DNA from: Brevibacterium permense
GTDB taxonomy: Bacteria; Actinomycetota; Actinomycetes; Actinomycetales; Brevibacteriaceae
NCBI RefSeq assembly: GCF_013280495.1
Contig: NZ_JABSSX010000003.1
Coordinates: 124,001-188,000 of the forward strand
Length of the DNA: 64,000 nucleotides
Direction of reading: 5' to 3'
The translations under genes were made by a program, and so were the position numbers. Within the stretch, counting starts at the first letter, position 1; every line of letters starts with the position of its first letter. Positions 36,362 through 44,827 of this stretch are shown here, piece by piece. Below the pieces are notes generated by a model. The model saw only the letters and a list, made by a program, of their open reading frames with translations. It searched no databases and had not been told where the DNA came from.

Positions 36362-36745
36362 ATGATCTGCCCCTGCTCCGGAATGCCTCCCGGCACCGCC
36401 TACGACGACTGCTGCCGCCCAGCCCTCGACGGTGAGACCTGGCCCACCACCGCCGAGGCGCTCATGCGCTCCCGCTACACCGCCTTCGTCCGCGGCAACG
36501 AAGACCACCTCTTCCGCACCTGGCATGCCAAGACCCGACCCGACGATGTCGGCGTCGATGACGCCACCACGTGGCTCGGCCTCGAAATCGTGTCCACGAT
36601 GGGTGGGGGAATCGACGATGCCACCGGCACCGTGCACTTCCGTGCGCGATTCCGGGACCACCTCGGCGATCACGTCCTCGAGGAGAACTCCTCCTTCGTC
36701 CGCCGAGCCGGACGGTGGATGTACCTCGAAGCGCTCGAGAGCTGA
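36362..36745 (+). CDS. YchJ family protein (UPF0225)
   Basis: 127 residues. The N-terminal CPCSGMPPGTAYDDCC is the SEC-C-like zinc motif, and RSRYTAFVRGNEDHLFRTWH is the YchJ NTF2-like core. Function unknown, possibly RNA- or protein-associated. The ATG at 36362 lies 53 nt from the divergent repair gene. It matches the family over its full length. Confidence 0.88.
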   Translation: MICPCSGMPPGTAYDDCCRPALDGETWPTTAEALMRSRYTAFVRGNEDHLFRTWHAKTRPDDVGVDDATTWLGLEIVSTMGGGIDDATGTVHFRARFRDHLGDHVLEENSSFVRRAGRWMYLEALES

Positions 36746-36759
36746 CAACCGGCATCTGC

Positions 36760-36940
36760 TTCGAACGCTGACCACTGTGTCTATACTGGTGTTCGGCGCA
36801 TCCAACGCCCAGCCGAGGTCGTGTTCCCAGCACACCGACCGCATGGCGAAGGGGAGAGAATCCTCGGACGAAACCGGCACGGTGATTTCCTGACCAGGTT
36901 TCGTGCTGGGGGAGACTTGGTCGTTTGAGGAAGTGACACC
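36760..36940 (+). promoter_or_regulatory. Promoter and structured leader before the DUF2087 gene
   Basis: TATACT (36782-36787) is a good -10 element with a weak TTCGAA at -35 (36760-36765). The expected transcript has a leader of about 147 nt. Within it CCCAGCAC (36826-36833) can pair with GTGCTGGG (36903-36910), enclosing about 70 nt. This could be a structured regulatory leader, but it matches no riboswitch class that I recognise. Confidence 0.4.
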
Positions 36941-37420
36941 ATGACCAAGGACAAGGATTTCAAGAAGCTCGTTCGCACGCGGATGACCGAAACCGGTGAG
37001 AACTACACCACGGCCCGCACCGCGCTGGTCGCCGCGAACCAGGGGCCAGGATCCAACAGAGATTCCCGCAGCGAATCCGTCATCGCCCCGGAGATCGCAG
37101 GGTTTCGGGCGAAGACTCTGAAGTCGTTCATGCCTAACGGTCGCATCGTCGCCATTCCGACGAAACGCCGCGCCCTCGTGCTCGTCCTCATCGAAGTCCT
37201 CGCCGCCTTCGACCCGGACCAGGTCTACGACGAGAAACGGCTCAACGGCATCCTCGGGGAATTCCATCCGGACTTCGCCCTGCTGCGTCGCGAACTCATC
37301 GACTACCGCCTGCTCGACCGCAATGCCCACACAGGGGAGTACTGGGTCAATCTGAACCCGCCCACCCATACCGGACCACAGGCGCAGGAGATGGCCGGAC
37401 TCGAGGTATTTCTGCGCTGA
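36941..37420 (+). CDS. DUF2087 domain protein
   Basis: 159 residues. An N-terminal helical stretch begins MTKDKDFKKLVRTRMTETGE, then comes the DUF2087 core: SFMPNGRIVAIPTKRRALVL, YDEKRLNGILGEFHPDFALL and RRELIDYRLLDR. DUF2087 has a winged-helix-like pattern and is often attached to ArsR or other regulators, so nucleic-acid binding is plausible. GAGGAAG precedes the ATG. It is followed by a phosphoribosyltransferase gene after 59 nt. Confidence 0.8.
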   Translation: MTKDKDFKKLVRTRMTETGENYTTARTALVAANQGPGSNRDSRSESVIAPEIAGFRAKTLKSFMPNGRIVAIPTKRRALVLVLIEVLAAFDPDQVYDEKRLNGILGEFHPDFALLRRELIDYRLLDRNAHTGEYWVNLNPPTHTGPQAQEMAGLEVFLR

Positions 37421-37479
37421 ACCGGCGACAGCGTATCCTTGAAGCTCGAACCACAAATGGGCAGACACGAGGAGCATCC

Positions 37480-37983
37480 ATGGCCTATCACGCCGATTCG
37501 ACCGATCTCGACGAAAAAGAGATTCTCAGCTGGGACATGTTCGGCCGATCGGCGCGTGAGATGGCGCAGACCATCGCGGATTCCGACTACGATCCCGAGA
37601 TCGTCATCGCCGTGGCCCGCGGTGGACTGCTGCCCGCCGGAGCACTGGCCTATGCGCTGGGGCTCAAGCTCTCGGACGCCATCAACGTCGAGTTCTACAC
37701 CGACGTCCATGAGACCCTGCCCGACCCCATCCTGCTCGCCCCGATGCTCGACATCGAAGCGATCAAGGGCAAGAAGCTGCTCGTCGTCGATGACGTCGCC
37801 GACTCCGGCCGCACCCTGGCCCTCGTCCTCGAACTGCTGCGCAAACACGGCGCGGAAGCCCAGTCGGCCGTCATCTACGCGAAGTCCGCATCGATCATCG
37901 ACCCGGACTTCGTGTGGAAGCGCACCGATCAGTGGATCGTCTTCCCCTGGTCGGCCGAACCCCCGGTCGAACCCAGCAAGTAA
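37480..37983 (+). CDS. Phosphoribosyltransferase family protein
   Basis: 167 residues with the type I PRTase fold. PPi loop: IAVARGGLLPAGALAYALG; PRPP-binding loop: LLVVDDVADSGRT. It resembles the small xanthine/hypoxanthine-type PRTases (Gpt-like), with the C-terminal KRTDQWIVFPWSAEPPVEP segment typical of xanthine-phosphoribosyltransferase homologues. A purine salvage role is likely; the base is not certain. GGAG-like signal (ACGAGGAGC) before the ATG. Confidence 0.87.
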   Translation: MAYHADSTDLDEKEILSWDMFGRSAREMAQTIADSDYDPEIVIAVARGGLLPAGALAYALGLKLSDAINVEFYTDVHETLPDPILLAPMLDIEAIKGKKLLVVDDVADSGRTLALVLELLRKHGAEAQSAVIYAKSASIIDPDFVWKRTDQWIVFPWSAEPPVEPSK

Positions 37984-37992
37984 GCTGACCAA

Positions 37993-39294
37993 ATGGAGGA
38001 GACACGGGACATCGCCGCCCCGTGCGGACGCGTGCGTGCCTACGTCAGCGATGACGTGATCCGCGCTCGAGGCATCCGCTACGCTCGCGCAGGTCGCTTC
38101 CTCCCTCCCGTCGATGAACCTCCGGTGGACTTCATCGACGGCGGTCAACCCGGCCCGGCAAGCCCGCAGCTGCGCCGCGACCCGAACGCCGGAATGACCT
38201 TCGACCAGCTCGGCGGGCTGCCCATCAGCGAAGACTGTCTGCGCGTGAGCGTAACCATGCCGAAGGACACCACCACCGAGGCGGGGCTTCCCGTCCTCGT
38301 CTGGATCCACGGCGGAGCCTACGTCGCCGGTGCCGGGGACGCGGAGATCTACGATCCGCACGCCCTGGCCGCCGAGCAGAACATCATCGTCGTCTCCGTG
38401 ACCTACCGCCTCGGCGTCCTCGGATACCTCGGAACTGGGCGAGACGCACACCTCAACCTCGGAGTGCTCGACCAGATCTCCGCCTTGCGTTGGGTGCAGA
38501 CGAATATCTCCGCCTTCGGCGGCAACCCGGACAATGTCACGATCGCCGGGCAAAGCGCCGGGGCAGACGCCTGCGCCCACCTCATGATCGCCGAAGGCAC
38601 CGCAGGACTCTTCCATCGTGTAGTCATGGCCTCAGCACCCTTGGGGCTCGCCGGCGGCACCGACGCAATGAACTGGGCGATGGGGAAAGTCGCTGCGAAG
38701 ATCGACCCTCAAGCTGGCGTCGACGACATCCTCCGAGCGCAGGAGGAAGTGCACAAGGCCGCCCTCGTCGGGGGTCTGCATGCCGGAATGTGCTTCGGAG
38801 TCCGCTACGGTCAGTACCCGCTGCCATCACGAGCGAAAGCAGCCGAAGCCTGGGCCGCGGTCGCCCCGAAATTCGACGTGCTCATGACCCGCACGGAACG
38901 GGAGATGGCATTCTTCGCCGGTTTCGTTCCCGCACTGCGTCGCCTCCACGACCGCACCCTGACCTCCCCGATGCTCGAATCCCTCATCTCCGGCATCACC
39001 TCGGCGGTCTATACCCGGGCCGGACGCGAATTCTACGACCGCCACCGGATGTCCGGCGGTCAAGGCGCCCGCCTGCTCATCGTCTCCCGCGGAGACGGCA
39101 GCTTCTTCGACGCTGCCCACTCCGGAGATCTGCCGCTGATCTTCCCCGGCGAGATCTGGCACGATTCCTTCCTCGACTACGGTGCGACCACTGATATCGC
39201 CGGTCCCGAGCTGCGCCGGACCTGGGGTGAATTCGCCTCCTCGGGCACACTGCCGCGGGTGCGGGTGCCCGGGCTCATCGACATCATGGGCTGA
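37993..39294 (+). CDS. Type B carboxylesterase family protein
   Basis: 433 residues. The oxyanion hole is in VWIHGGAYVAG, the nucleophile Ser188 in GQSAGA, and the IRYARAGRF and SEDCLRVSV segments are typical of carboxylesterase type B. The protein is shorter than the usual 480-530 residues and ends soon after the HDSFLDYGATTD region, so the catalytic His should be there. It starts 9 nt after the PRTase stop. Substrate unknown. Confidence 0.85.
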   Translation: MEETRDIAAPCGRVRAYVSDDVIRARGIRYARAGRFLPPVDEPPVDFIDGGQPGPASPQLRRDPNAGMTFDQLGGLPISEDCLRVSVTMPKDTTTEAGLPVLVWIHGGAYVAGAGDAEIYDPHALAAEQNIIVVSVTYRLGVLGYLGTGRDAHLNLGVLDQISALRWVQTNISAFGGNPDNVTIAGQSAGADACAHLMIAEGTAGLFHRVVMASAPLGLAGGTDAMNWAMGKVAAKIDPQAGVDDILRAQEEVHKAALVGGLHAGMCFGVRYGQYPLPSRAKAAEAWAAVAPKFDVLMTRTEREMAFFAGFVPALRRLHDRTLTSPMLESLISGITSAVYTRAGREFYDRHRMSGGQGARLLIVSRGDGSFFDAAHSGDLPLIFPGEIWHDSFLDYGATTDIAGPELRRTWGEFASSGTLPRVRVPGLIDIMG

Positions 39295-39395
39295 ACGGTC
39301 AACTGTACGATCGCCGTCTGCGATCCCAGTCTGCGAACCCAATGCTGTCGCCTTTTCACAACCGCCGTGTCACCGGCGTGCACTACCGTTGGAAC

Positions 39396-40505
39396 ATGGA
39401 CGCTCATCAGATCTCGGCAGCCCGTCTGATCTCGCAGGGACTCATCGGACCTCCACCCGAGTCACCGACAGGAGCCGACCTCTCAACCGCCGGCGCAGTC
39501 GTCGAGCATCTCGGTTGTGTCCAAGCTCAAGCTCTCGGCGGTGCACTGGTCTCCATCGCCCTGCGCTTAGGACCGGATTTCACTGACGGTGTGGCCGCGG
39601 TCCGTGCCGCCATCGATTCCGGAGAGATCGTGCGTTCCTGGACCCAGCGCGGCACCATCCATCTGACCACGGCCAAGGACATCGGGTGGATCCTCGGCCT
39701 CACCGGGGCACGGATCATGAAATCCACGGCCAAGCGGCGCGAGTATTTCGGCATCACCGAGGCGATGCTCGATACTGCAGCGGAACTCGCCACAGCGGCC
39801 ATCCGGGACCGGGGACCGCTGACGCGCGAAGAGCTGCTCGAAGCGTTCGCTCCCATCGGTGCCGGAGACGAATACGGCCACGCCCGTTACCTCATCACGT
39901 CCCTGGCGCTGCAGAACATCATCGTCCAAGCCCCCTTGATCGAGGGCAAAGATGACATGAAATACGTGCTCACCGCCGATTGGGTGCCCACACCTACAGA
40001 CCTGGACGCCGAGGCGGCCGACCGCGAATGGATGAGACGCTTCGTCACCAGCCACGGACCGGTCACAGTCGATGACGCGACACGGTGGACTGGACTGCCG
40101 AAGACGAGAATGAGAAAGGCCATCCAGGCCGGAATCGATGCCGGAGAGATCGTGAGCACCGACATCGACGGTACCGACTACGTTCTCGCCCCGGATCTGG
40201 AGGACCGACTGGCCGAATGGGAGACGGCGGCGCAGGAGACCATGCTGCTGCCGGGATTCGACGAGATCATCCTCGGGTACAAGGACCGCAGCGCCACACT
40301 CGACCCTGCGAATGAGAAACTCGTTGTGCCCGGAGGCAACGGAATGTTCAAGAACACGGTGGTGACCGGCACCCGTGCACGCGCGACCTGGAAACGATCA
40401 CCCCGCAAGACCGGTCCGCGAGTCAGCGTCGACACCTTCCCAGGGGAGAGAGTTGACCTGGCGGCCATTGAGTCGGTGAGTGCAACCCACCCGGCCTTCG
40501 TCTGA
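39396..40505 (+). CDS. Winged-helix DNA-binding domain protein (HTH_42, YcaQ/AlkX-like)
   Basis: About 369 residues. Start chosen at the ATG 39396 (MDAHQISAARLISQGL), where family similarity begins; the frame extends to 39342. Characteristic segments are HLGCVQAQALGGALVSIALR, RSWTQRGTIHLTTAKDIGWI, RDRGPLTREELLEAFAP and, near the end, LLPGFDEIILGYKDRS. Relatives include glycosylases that unhook interstrand crosslinks, which share the QxQ-type catalytic region seen here as VQAQ. DNA repair is thus plausible. Confidence 0.78.
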   Translation: MDAHQISAARLISQGLIGPPPESPTGADLSTAGAVVEHLGCVQAQALGGALVSIALRLGPDFTDGVAAVRAAIDSGEIVRSWTQRGTIHLTTAKDIGWILGLTGARIMKSTAKRREYFGITEAMLDTAAELATAAIRDRGPLTREELLEAFAPIGAGDEYGHARYLITSLALQNIIVQAPLIEGKDDMKYVLTADWVPTPTDLDAEAADREWMRRFVTSHGPVTVDDATRWTGLPKTRMRKAIQAGIDAGEIVSTDIDGTDYVLAPDLEDRLAEWETAAQETMLLPGFDEIILGYKDRSATLDPANEKLVVPGGNGMFKNTVVTGTRARATWKRSPRKTGPRVSVDTFPGERVDLAAIESVSATHPAFV

Positions 40506-40525
40506 GCACGCAGAGACGACCGACG

Positions 40526-41554
40526 GTGGACGATCGCCATATGCCACTCGAACAGGTGTCCGGCCGGGTGGATGAGGACGACCGCCCGGCATCGCCGGCG
40601 GGCCGAGTTGCCGTCGGGATCGTCCTCAATCCCAAACATCCGGAGACCCTGCGATCGTATGCCGAGCTCGTGCCGGAACTGCGCAATGCCGGCGCGCGCT
40701 ACCGAAGCATGACCACCAGCGTCGACCGTTCCGGTCGCTGGCAGGCCGAACAGCTCGTCAAATGGGGCGCCGACATCGTCATCATCCTCGGTGGCGACGG
40801 CACCATTCGAGCGACAGCGCCGGTACTCGCCGAGGCGGACATCCTGACGTTTCTCGTCCCGACCGGAACCGCGAACGTGCTCAGCCGCCATATCGGCCTC
40901 CGATCCTCCCGGCACGCCATTGACTATTGCAAGCGCACGATCGCATCGATCATCCGTGACGGCTATCCGCCGAACCTTTGGAACGTTCCGATCAATACTG
41001 CGGAGTACCAGACGGCCGACGGCGCTCGACATCGCACCGAGTTCATCGGTCTCGCAGGAATCGGGGGAGACGCCCGGGCCGTCGCCCACCACCGTGCCTC
41101 GCTCGGGCTGCTCGGCTACGCCAGGGGAGCCGCGCAGGCCCTCTTCGCCGCAGATTTCGCCGCGAGCTCGGGAGGCACAGCAAGCACAGGGGAGCGAACC
41201 GCCTCGACACCGGTATGGTCGGTGATGGCGTCGAAGGTGGCCCGTCCTGCAGGACCCATCGCCGTGTTCCCCGAAGCGCACATCGATGCTCCGGCCTTCT
41301 CCGTGCTCACCGTCGGCCCGTTTCCGCACTCACCCATGGCGCGGTGCCGAGCATGGGCCGGAATCGCCGCGGCATGCCTTCAGGGCAGACCGGATGTCCA
41401 CCCGCTCATGAACTATCGCCGTACGACCGAGACGAGGGTCACCGTCGAATCTCCGGTACCAGCACAACTCGACGGAGACCTCATCGGCGACTGCCTGGAG
41501 CTGCGGGTGAGCGCCGGTGAGAAGACACTGCGGGTATCAGCGCCGGCGTCGTGA
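40526..41554 (+). CDS. Diacylglycerol/lipid kinase-like protein
   Basis: 342 residues. VGIVLNPKHPETL begins the kinase fold, and ILGGDGTIRATAPVLA is the nucleotide-binding GGDGT motif, followed by the FLVPTGTANVLSRHIGL substrate loop and a beta-rich C-terminal half with GIGGDARAVAHHRASLGLLG. Related enzymes phosphorylate diacylglycerol or sphingoid/phosphatidylinositol-type lipids at the membrane. The start is GTG 40526 (or ATG 40541). The 3' end overlaps the convergent HerA-like gene by 18 nt. Confidence 0.83.
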   Translation: MDDRHMPLEQVSGRVDEDDRPASPAGRVAVGIVLNPKHPETLRSYAELVPELRNAGARYRSMTTSVDRSGRWQAEQLVKWGADIVIILGGDGTIRATAPVLAEADILTFLVPTGTANVLSRHIGLRSSRHAIDYCKRTIASIIRDGYPPNLWNVPINTAEYQTADGARHRTEFIGLAGIGGDARAVAHHRASLGLLGYARGAAQALFAADFAASSGGTASTGERTASTPVWSVMASKVARPAGPIAVFPEAHIDAPAFSVLTVGPFPHSPMARCRAWAGIAAACLQGRPDVHPLMNYRRTTETRVTVESPVPAQLDGDLIGDCLELRVSAGEKTLRVSAPAS

Positions 41555-43138
41555 GGTGCCGAAGATTCCGCGTGCGATCTCGCGTGCCGCGGTCCTAGTG
41601 AACTGCTTGAACGCCGAGGACTTCACGACCTGGGACAACAGGTTCTCGTCGTCCTTCTTCGCCGACTTCTTCCCGGAGCCGCCGGACTCCTCCGGGAAAT
41701 CGATCTTGTCCGCTGAAGCGTCGCGACCCTGACTCTCGGCGGGCGCATCGGCAGGAGCTGACTTCCGTTCCTCGGCGTGAGCTTCTGACCCGCCTTCGAG
41801 GCGCTTGGTGAGGATCTCGCGGGCAGATTCGTTGTCGATCGCGGTCCCGTACTTCTCATGCTGGGGCGACTTCGCCACAGCCGCTTTGATCTCGTCCTCG
41901 CTCATCGGCCCCATCTTCGACTCCGGGGCACGCATTCGCGTCGGTGCCACCGGGGTCGGAGCACCATCGGGGTCCATGACGGTGACCACGGCTTCGCCGA
42001 TGCCGAGCGAGGTGAGCAGCTCTTCGAGGTCGTAGTCGGACTTCGGGAAGGTCTGCACGGTCGCTTTGAGCGCCTTCGCGTCGTTGGGTGTATGTGCCCG
42101 CAGCTGGTGCTGAATGCGCGAACCCAACTGTGCGAGCACATCTTCGGGAACATCCTTCGGCGTCTGAGTGACGAAGAAGATGCCGACGCCCTTCGAGCGG
42201 ATGAGCCGCACGGTCTGCGTCACCGACTGGAGGAAGGCCTTCGACGCGCCGGCGAAGAGCAGGTGGGCTTCGTCGAAGAAGAACACAAGCGAGGGCTTGT
42301 CCGGGTCGCCGACCTCCGGCAGGTCCTGGAACAGGTCGGCCAGCAGCCACATGAGGAACGTGGAGAACAGGGCCGGCGACTGACTGAGTTTCTGCAGTTC
42401 GAGCACAGAGACGATTCCGGCACCGTTGTCGTCGGTGCGCAGCAGATCAGCGGTGTCGAATTCCGGTTCGCCGAAGAACACGTCGCCGCCCTGGGCAGCG
42501 AGTTCGGAGATCTTGCGCAGGATGACGCCGACGGTGGCCTTCGACGCCCCGCCGATGCCTTCGAGATCGGCCTTTCCTTCGTCAGAAGTGAGGAAGGTGA
42601 GGACGGCCTTGAGGTCGGAGAGGTCGAGCAGCGCCAACCCTGCCTGATCGGCATAGTGGAAGACCAGAGAGAGGACGGATTCCTGAGTGTCGTTGAGTTC
42701 GAGCACCTTTGCCAGCAGAATCGGCCCGAACGAGGTCACCGTCGCTCGCAGGGGAGTGCCGAGCCCCGAATCACCGAGAGTGTAGAACTCGGTCGGATTG
42801 GACCGCGACTGCCAGTCCTGACCGGCGGCATCGAGGCGCTTGCGCAGCTTGTCGGATTCGACGCCGGCAGCGCCGATGCCCGAGAGATCGCCCTTGATGT
42901 CCGAAGCGAACACCGGCACTCCGGCCCGTGACAGCTGCTCGGCGAGCACCTGCAGGGTCACGGTCTTACCGGTACCCGTGGCACCGGCGACGAGGCCATG
43001 CCGATTGAGCATGGACAACGGGATGGAGATCGGGGTCTCCTTCGAGGGTTCTTCACCGTTCAGGGCGACCCCAAGATCGAGTGTCTCGCCGTCGAAGGTG
43101 TATCCGTCTTTGAGTGTCTGCAACGCCTGCTCAGTCAT
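41537..43138 (-). CDS. HerA-like (DUF853) ATPase
   Basis: 533 residues. Walker A GATGTGKT (52-59), SDIKGDLSG, Walker B FFFDEAHLLFAGAS and sensor-type FVTQTPKDVPEDVLAQLGSR followed by the arginine-containing RIQHQLRAHT identify the DUF853 branch of the HerA/FtsK superfamily. A disordered charged region rich in Glu/Lys (about 440-500) and a basic C-terminus follow. The housekeeping function is unknown; members are widely distributed in bacteria and not tied here to a nuclease partner. It lies upstream of pdxT on the same strand as pdxST, separated by 10 nt from the pdxT stop. Confidence 0.85.
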   Translation of the reverse strand: MTEQALQTLKDGYTFDGETLDLGVALNGEEPSKETPISIPLSMLNRHGLVAGATGTGKTVTLQVLAEQLSRAGVPVFASDIKGDLSGIGAAGVESDKLRKRLDAAGQDWQSRSNPTEFYTLGDSGLGTPLRATVTSFGPILLAKVLELNDTQESVLSLVFHYADQAGLALLDLSDLKAVLTFLTSDEGKADLEGIGGASKATVGVILRKISELAAQGGDVFFGEPEFDTADLLRTDDNGAGIVSVLELQKLSQSPALFSTFLMWLLADLFQDLPEVGDPDKPSLVFFFDEAHLLFAGASKAFLQSVTQTVRLIRSKGVGIFFVTQTPKDVPEDVLAQLGSRIQHQLRAHTPNDAKALKATVQTFPKSDYDLEELLTSLGIGEAVVTVMDPDGAPTPVAPTRMRAPESKMGPMSEDEIKAAVAKSPQHEKYGTAIDNESAREILTKRLEGGSEAHAEERKSAPADAPAESQGRDASADKIDFPEESGGSGKKSAKKDDENLLSQVVKSSAFKQFTRTAAREIARGIFGTSRRRR

Positions 43139-43148
43139 GAGTCAATCT

Positions 43149-43730
43149 TTACACAGCGGCACCGAGGTGGTGGAGGAATTCTGCATGGATTCGTCCGTCG
43201 GTGCCCAATTCCGGGTGGAAGCTGGCACCCCAGACCGAGCCCTGCCGGACGAGGACGGGCACGTCGTCGTGACGGGAGAGTACCTCGGTGTCGGGTCCGA
43301 GCTCGAGGATCTGCGGGGCACGAATGAATGTGCCCTCGACCGGTTCGTCCAGTCCGCGTACGGTCAGCGGGGCGGTGAAGGACTCGCGCTGTCGACCGTA
43401 GGCGTTGCGGGCCACAGTGACATCGAGCCCGCCGAGGCGGTCGTACCCACCCAGCGAATCGTCGCTGAGCCGGTCGGCCAGGAGAATGAGTCCGGCACAG
43501 GTGCCGAAGACCGGCAGACCGCCGGCCATGCGTTCGCGCAGAGTCGCGAAGAGATCCGTGCCGGAGGCGATGCGCACCATGGCTGTGGACTCACCGCCGG
43601 GCAGAACGAGCGCATCGAGGTCCGCGAGGTGTTTTGATCTGGTGACTTTGAGGGTGTCGACCCCCAGGGAGCCGAGCATGAGCAGGTGCTCACGGAAGGC
43701 TCCCTGGAGGGCGAGGACGCCGACTCTCAC
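43149..43730 (-). CDS. pdxT: Pyridoxal 5'-phosphate synthase glutaminase subunit PdxT
   Basis: 193 residues. [25 protein letters not shown], the nucleophile Cys in [12 protein letters not shown] and the HPE triad end in [16 protein letters not shown] are diagnostic. It releases ammonia from glutamine and channels it to PdxS. Its start overlaps the pdxS stop (ATGA). Confidence 0.96.
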   Translation of the reverse strand: MRVGVLALQGAFREHLLMLGSLGVDTLKVTRSKHLADLDALVLPGGESTAMVRIASGTDLFATLRERMAGGLPVFGTCAGLILLADRLSDDSLGGYDRLGGLDVTVARNAYGRQRESFTAPLTVRGLDEPVEGTFIRAPQILELGPDTEVLSRHDDVPVLVRQGSVWGASFHPELGTDGRIHAEFLHHLGAAV

Positions 43731-44608
43731 CAGCCGCGCTCGGCCAGGCGGTGCGGTGCGGGGACGTCGGCGACGTTGATGCCGACCATCGCATCGCCGA
43801 GTCCGCGGGATGCCTCGGCCACGGCCTGCGGGTCATCGAAGTGCGTGGTCGCCTCGACGATGGCTTTCGCGCGGGCCTCCGGGTTGCCGGACTTGAAGAT
43901 GCCGGAACCGACGAAGACACCGTCGGCACCGAGCTGCATCATCATCGCTGCGTCTGCCGGGGTGGCAATGCCGCCGGCGACGAAGGTCACGACGGGCAGA
44001 CGGCCGAGGCTGGCGACCTGCTTGACCAGGTGGTACGGGGCGGCGATCTCCTTGGCCGCGACGTAGAGCTCGTCTTCGCTCTTCGCTCCCAGCGCACGGA
44101 TCTCGGAGTTGATGGTCCGCAGGTGGCGCATCGCCTCGGAGACGTCGCCGGTTCCTGCCTCGCCTTTCGAGCGGATCATCGACGCGCCCTCCTGGATCCG
44201 GCGCAGAGCCTCACCGAGGTTGGTCGCACCACAGACGAACGGCACCTTGAAGACGGACTTGTCGATGTGGTTGACGTAGTCGGCGGGGGAGAGGACCTCT
44301 GATTCGTCGATGTAGTCGACACCGAGGGTCTCGAGGATCTGGGCCTCGACGAAATGGCCGATGCGGGCCTTAGCCATCACCGGGATGGACACGGCGCTGA
44401 TGATCGAGTCGATGAGGTCGGGGTCGCTCATCCGGGCGACTCCACCCTGCGCGCGGATGTCGGCGGGGACGCGTTCGAGGGCCATGACTGCGGAAGCGCC
44501 GGCCGCCTCGGCGATGCGTGCCTGCTCTTCGTTGACGACGTCCATGATGACGCCGCCCTTGAGCATCTGAGCCAGTCCGGTGTTGAGCAGGGTCTGTGTT
44601 TCGGTCAT
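43727..44608 (-). CDS. pdxS: Pyridoxal 5'-phosphate synthase subunit PdxS
   Basis: 293 residues, normal length. The Schiff-base lysine lies in [20 protein letters not shown], the phosphate-binding segment in [15 protein letters not shown], and [20 protein letters not shown] is fully conserved. PdxS makes PLP from ribose 5-phosphate, glyceraldehyde 3-phosphate and ammonia supplied by PdxT. It is divergent from pdxR across a 218-nt region that should hold both promoters. Confidence 0.97.
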   Translation of the reverse strand: MTETQTLLNTGLAQMLKGGVIMDVVNEEQARIAEAAGASAVMALERVPADIRAQGGVARMSDPDLIDSIISAVSIPVMAKARIGHFVEAQILETLGVDYIDESEVLSPADYVNHIDKSVFKVPFVCGATNLGEALRRIQEGASMIRSKGEAGTGDVSEAMRHLRTINSEIRALGAKSEDELYVAAKEIAAPYHLVKQVASLGRLPVVTFVAGGIATPADAAMMMQLGADGVFVGSGIFKSGNPEARAKAIVEATTHFDDPQAVAEASRGLGDAMVGINVADVPAPHRLAERGW

Positions 44609-44786
44609 TGTGGTGTAGATCCATTCACTGTCGCGGAGTCGATCCGGGTCGCCACGGGGAACAGAACAGAGGGATCTCTGTCTGCTGCCGGAGGTCGGAG
44701 GGATCGTGGTTCTTCGGGGTGAACGGCCGTTCCCGACCAGCCTAAGCCGATGAGTGGCTCATTGAGAGAGCCAGTAGTATGCAAGT

Positions 44787-44827
44787 ATTTTAGGCCAGAT
44801 GATCGTGATCGCTCTATGATCGACTGA
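44787..44827 (+). promoter_or_regulatory. pdxS-pdxR intergenic promoters with TGATCG repeats
   Basis: TATGAT (44815-44820) lies exactly 6 nt before the pdxR ATG, consistent with a leaderless pdxR transcript. On the minus strand TAAAAT (44792-44787) is a candidate -10 for pdxS. TGATCG occurs three times at 44800, 44806 and 44817, overlapping the pdxR -10; this could be an operator for PdxR autoregulation. All assignments are predictions. Confidence 0.5.

Noticed and set aside
41537..43138. HerA-like ATPase as part of a defence system
   Set aside because: No nuclease, SIR2 or DUF4297 partner is adjacent; this is the widespread housekeeping DUF853 type next to pdxT.
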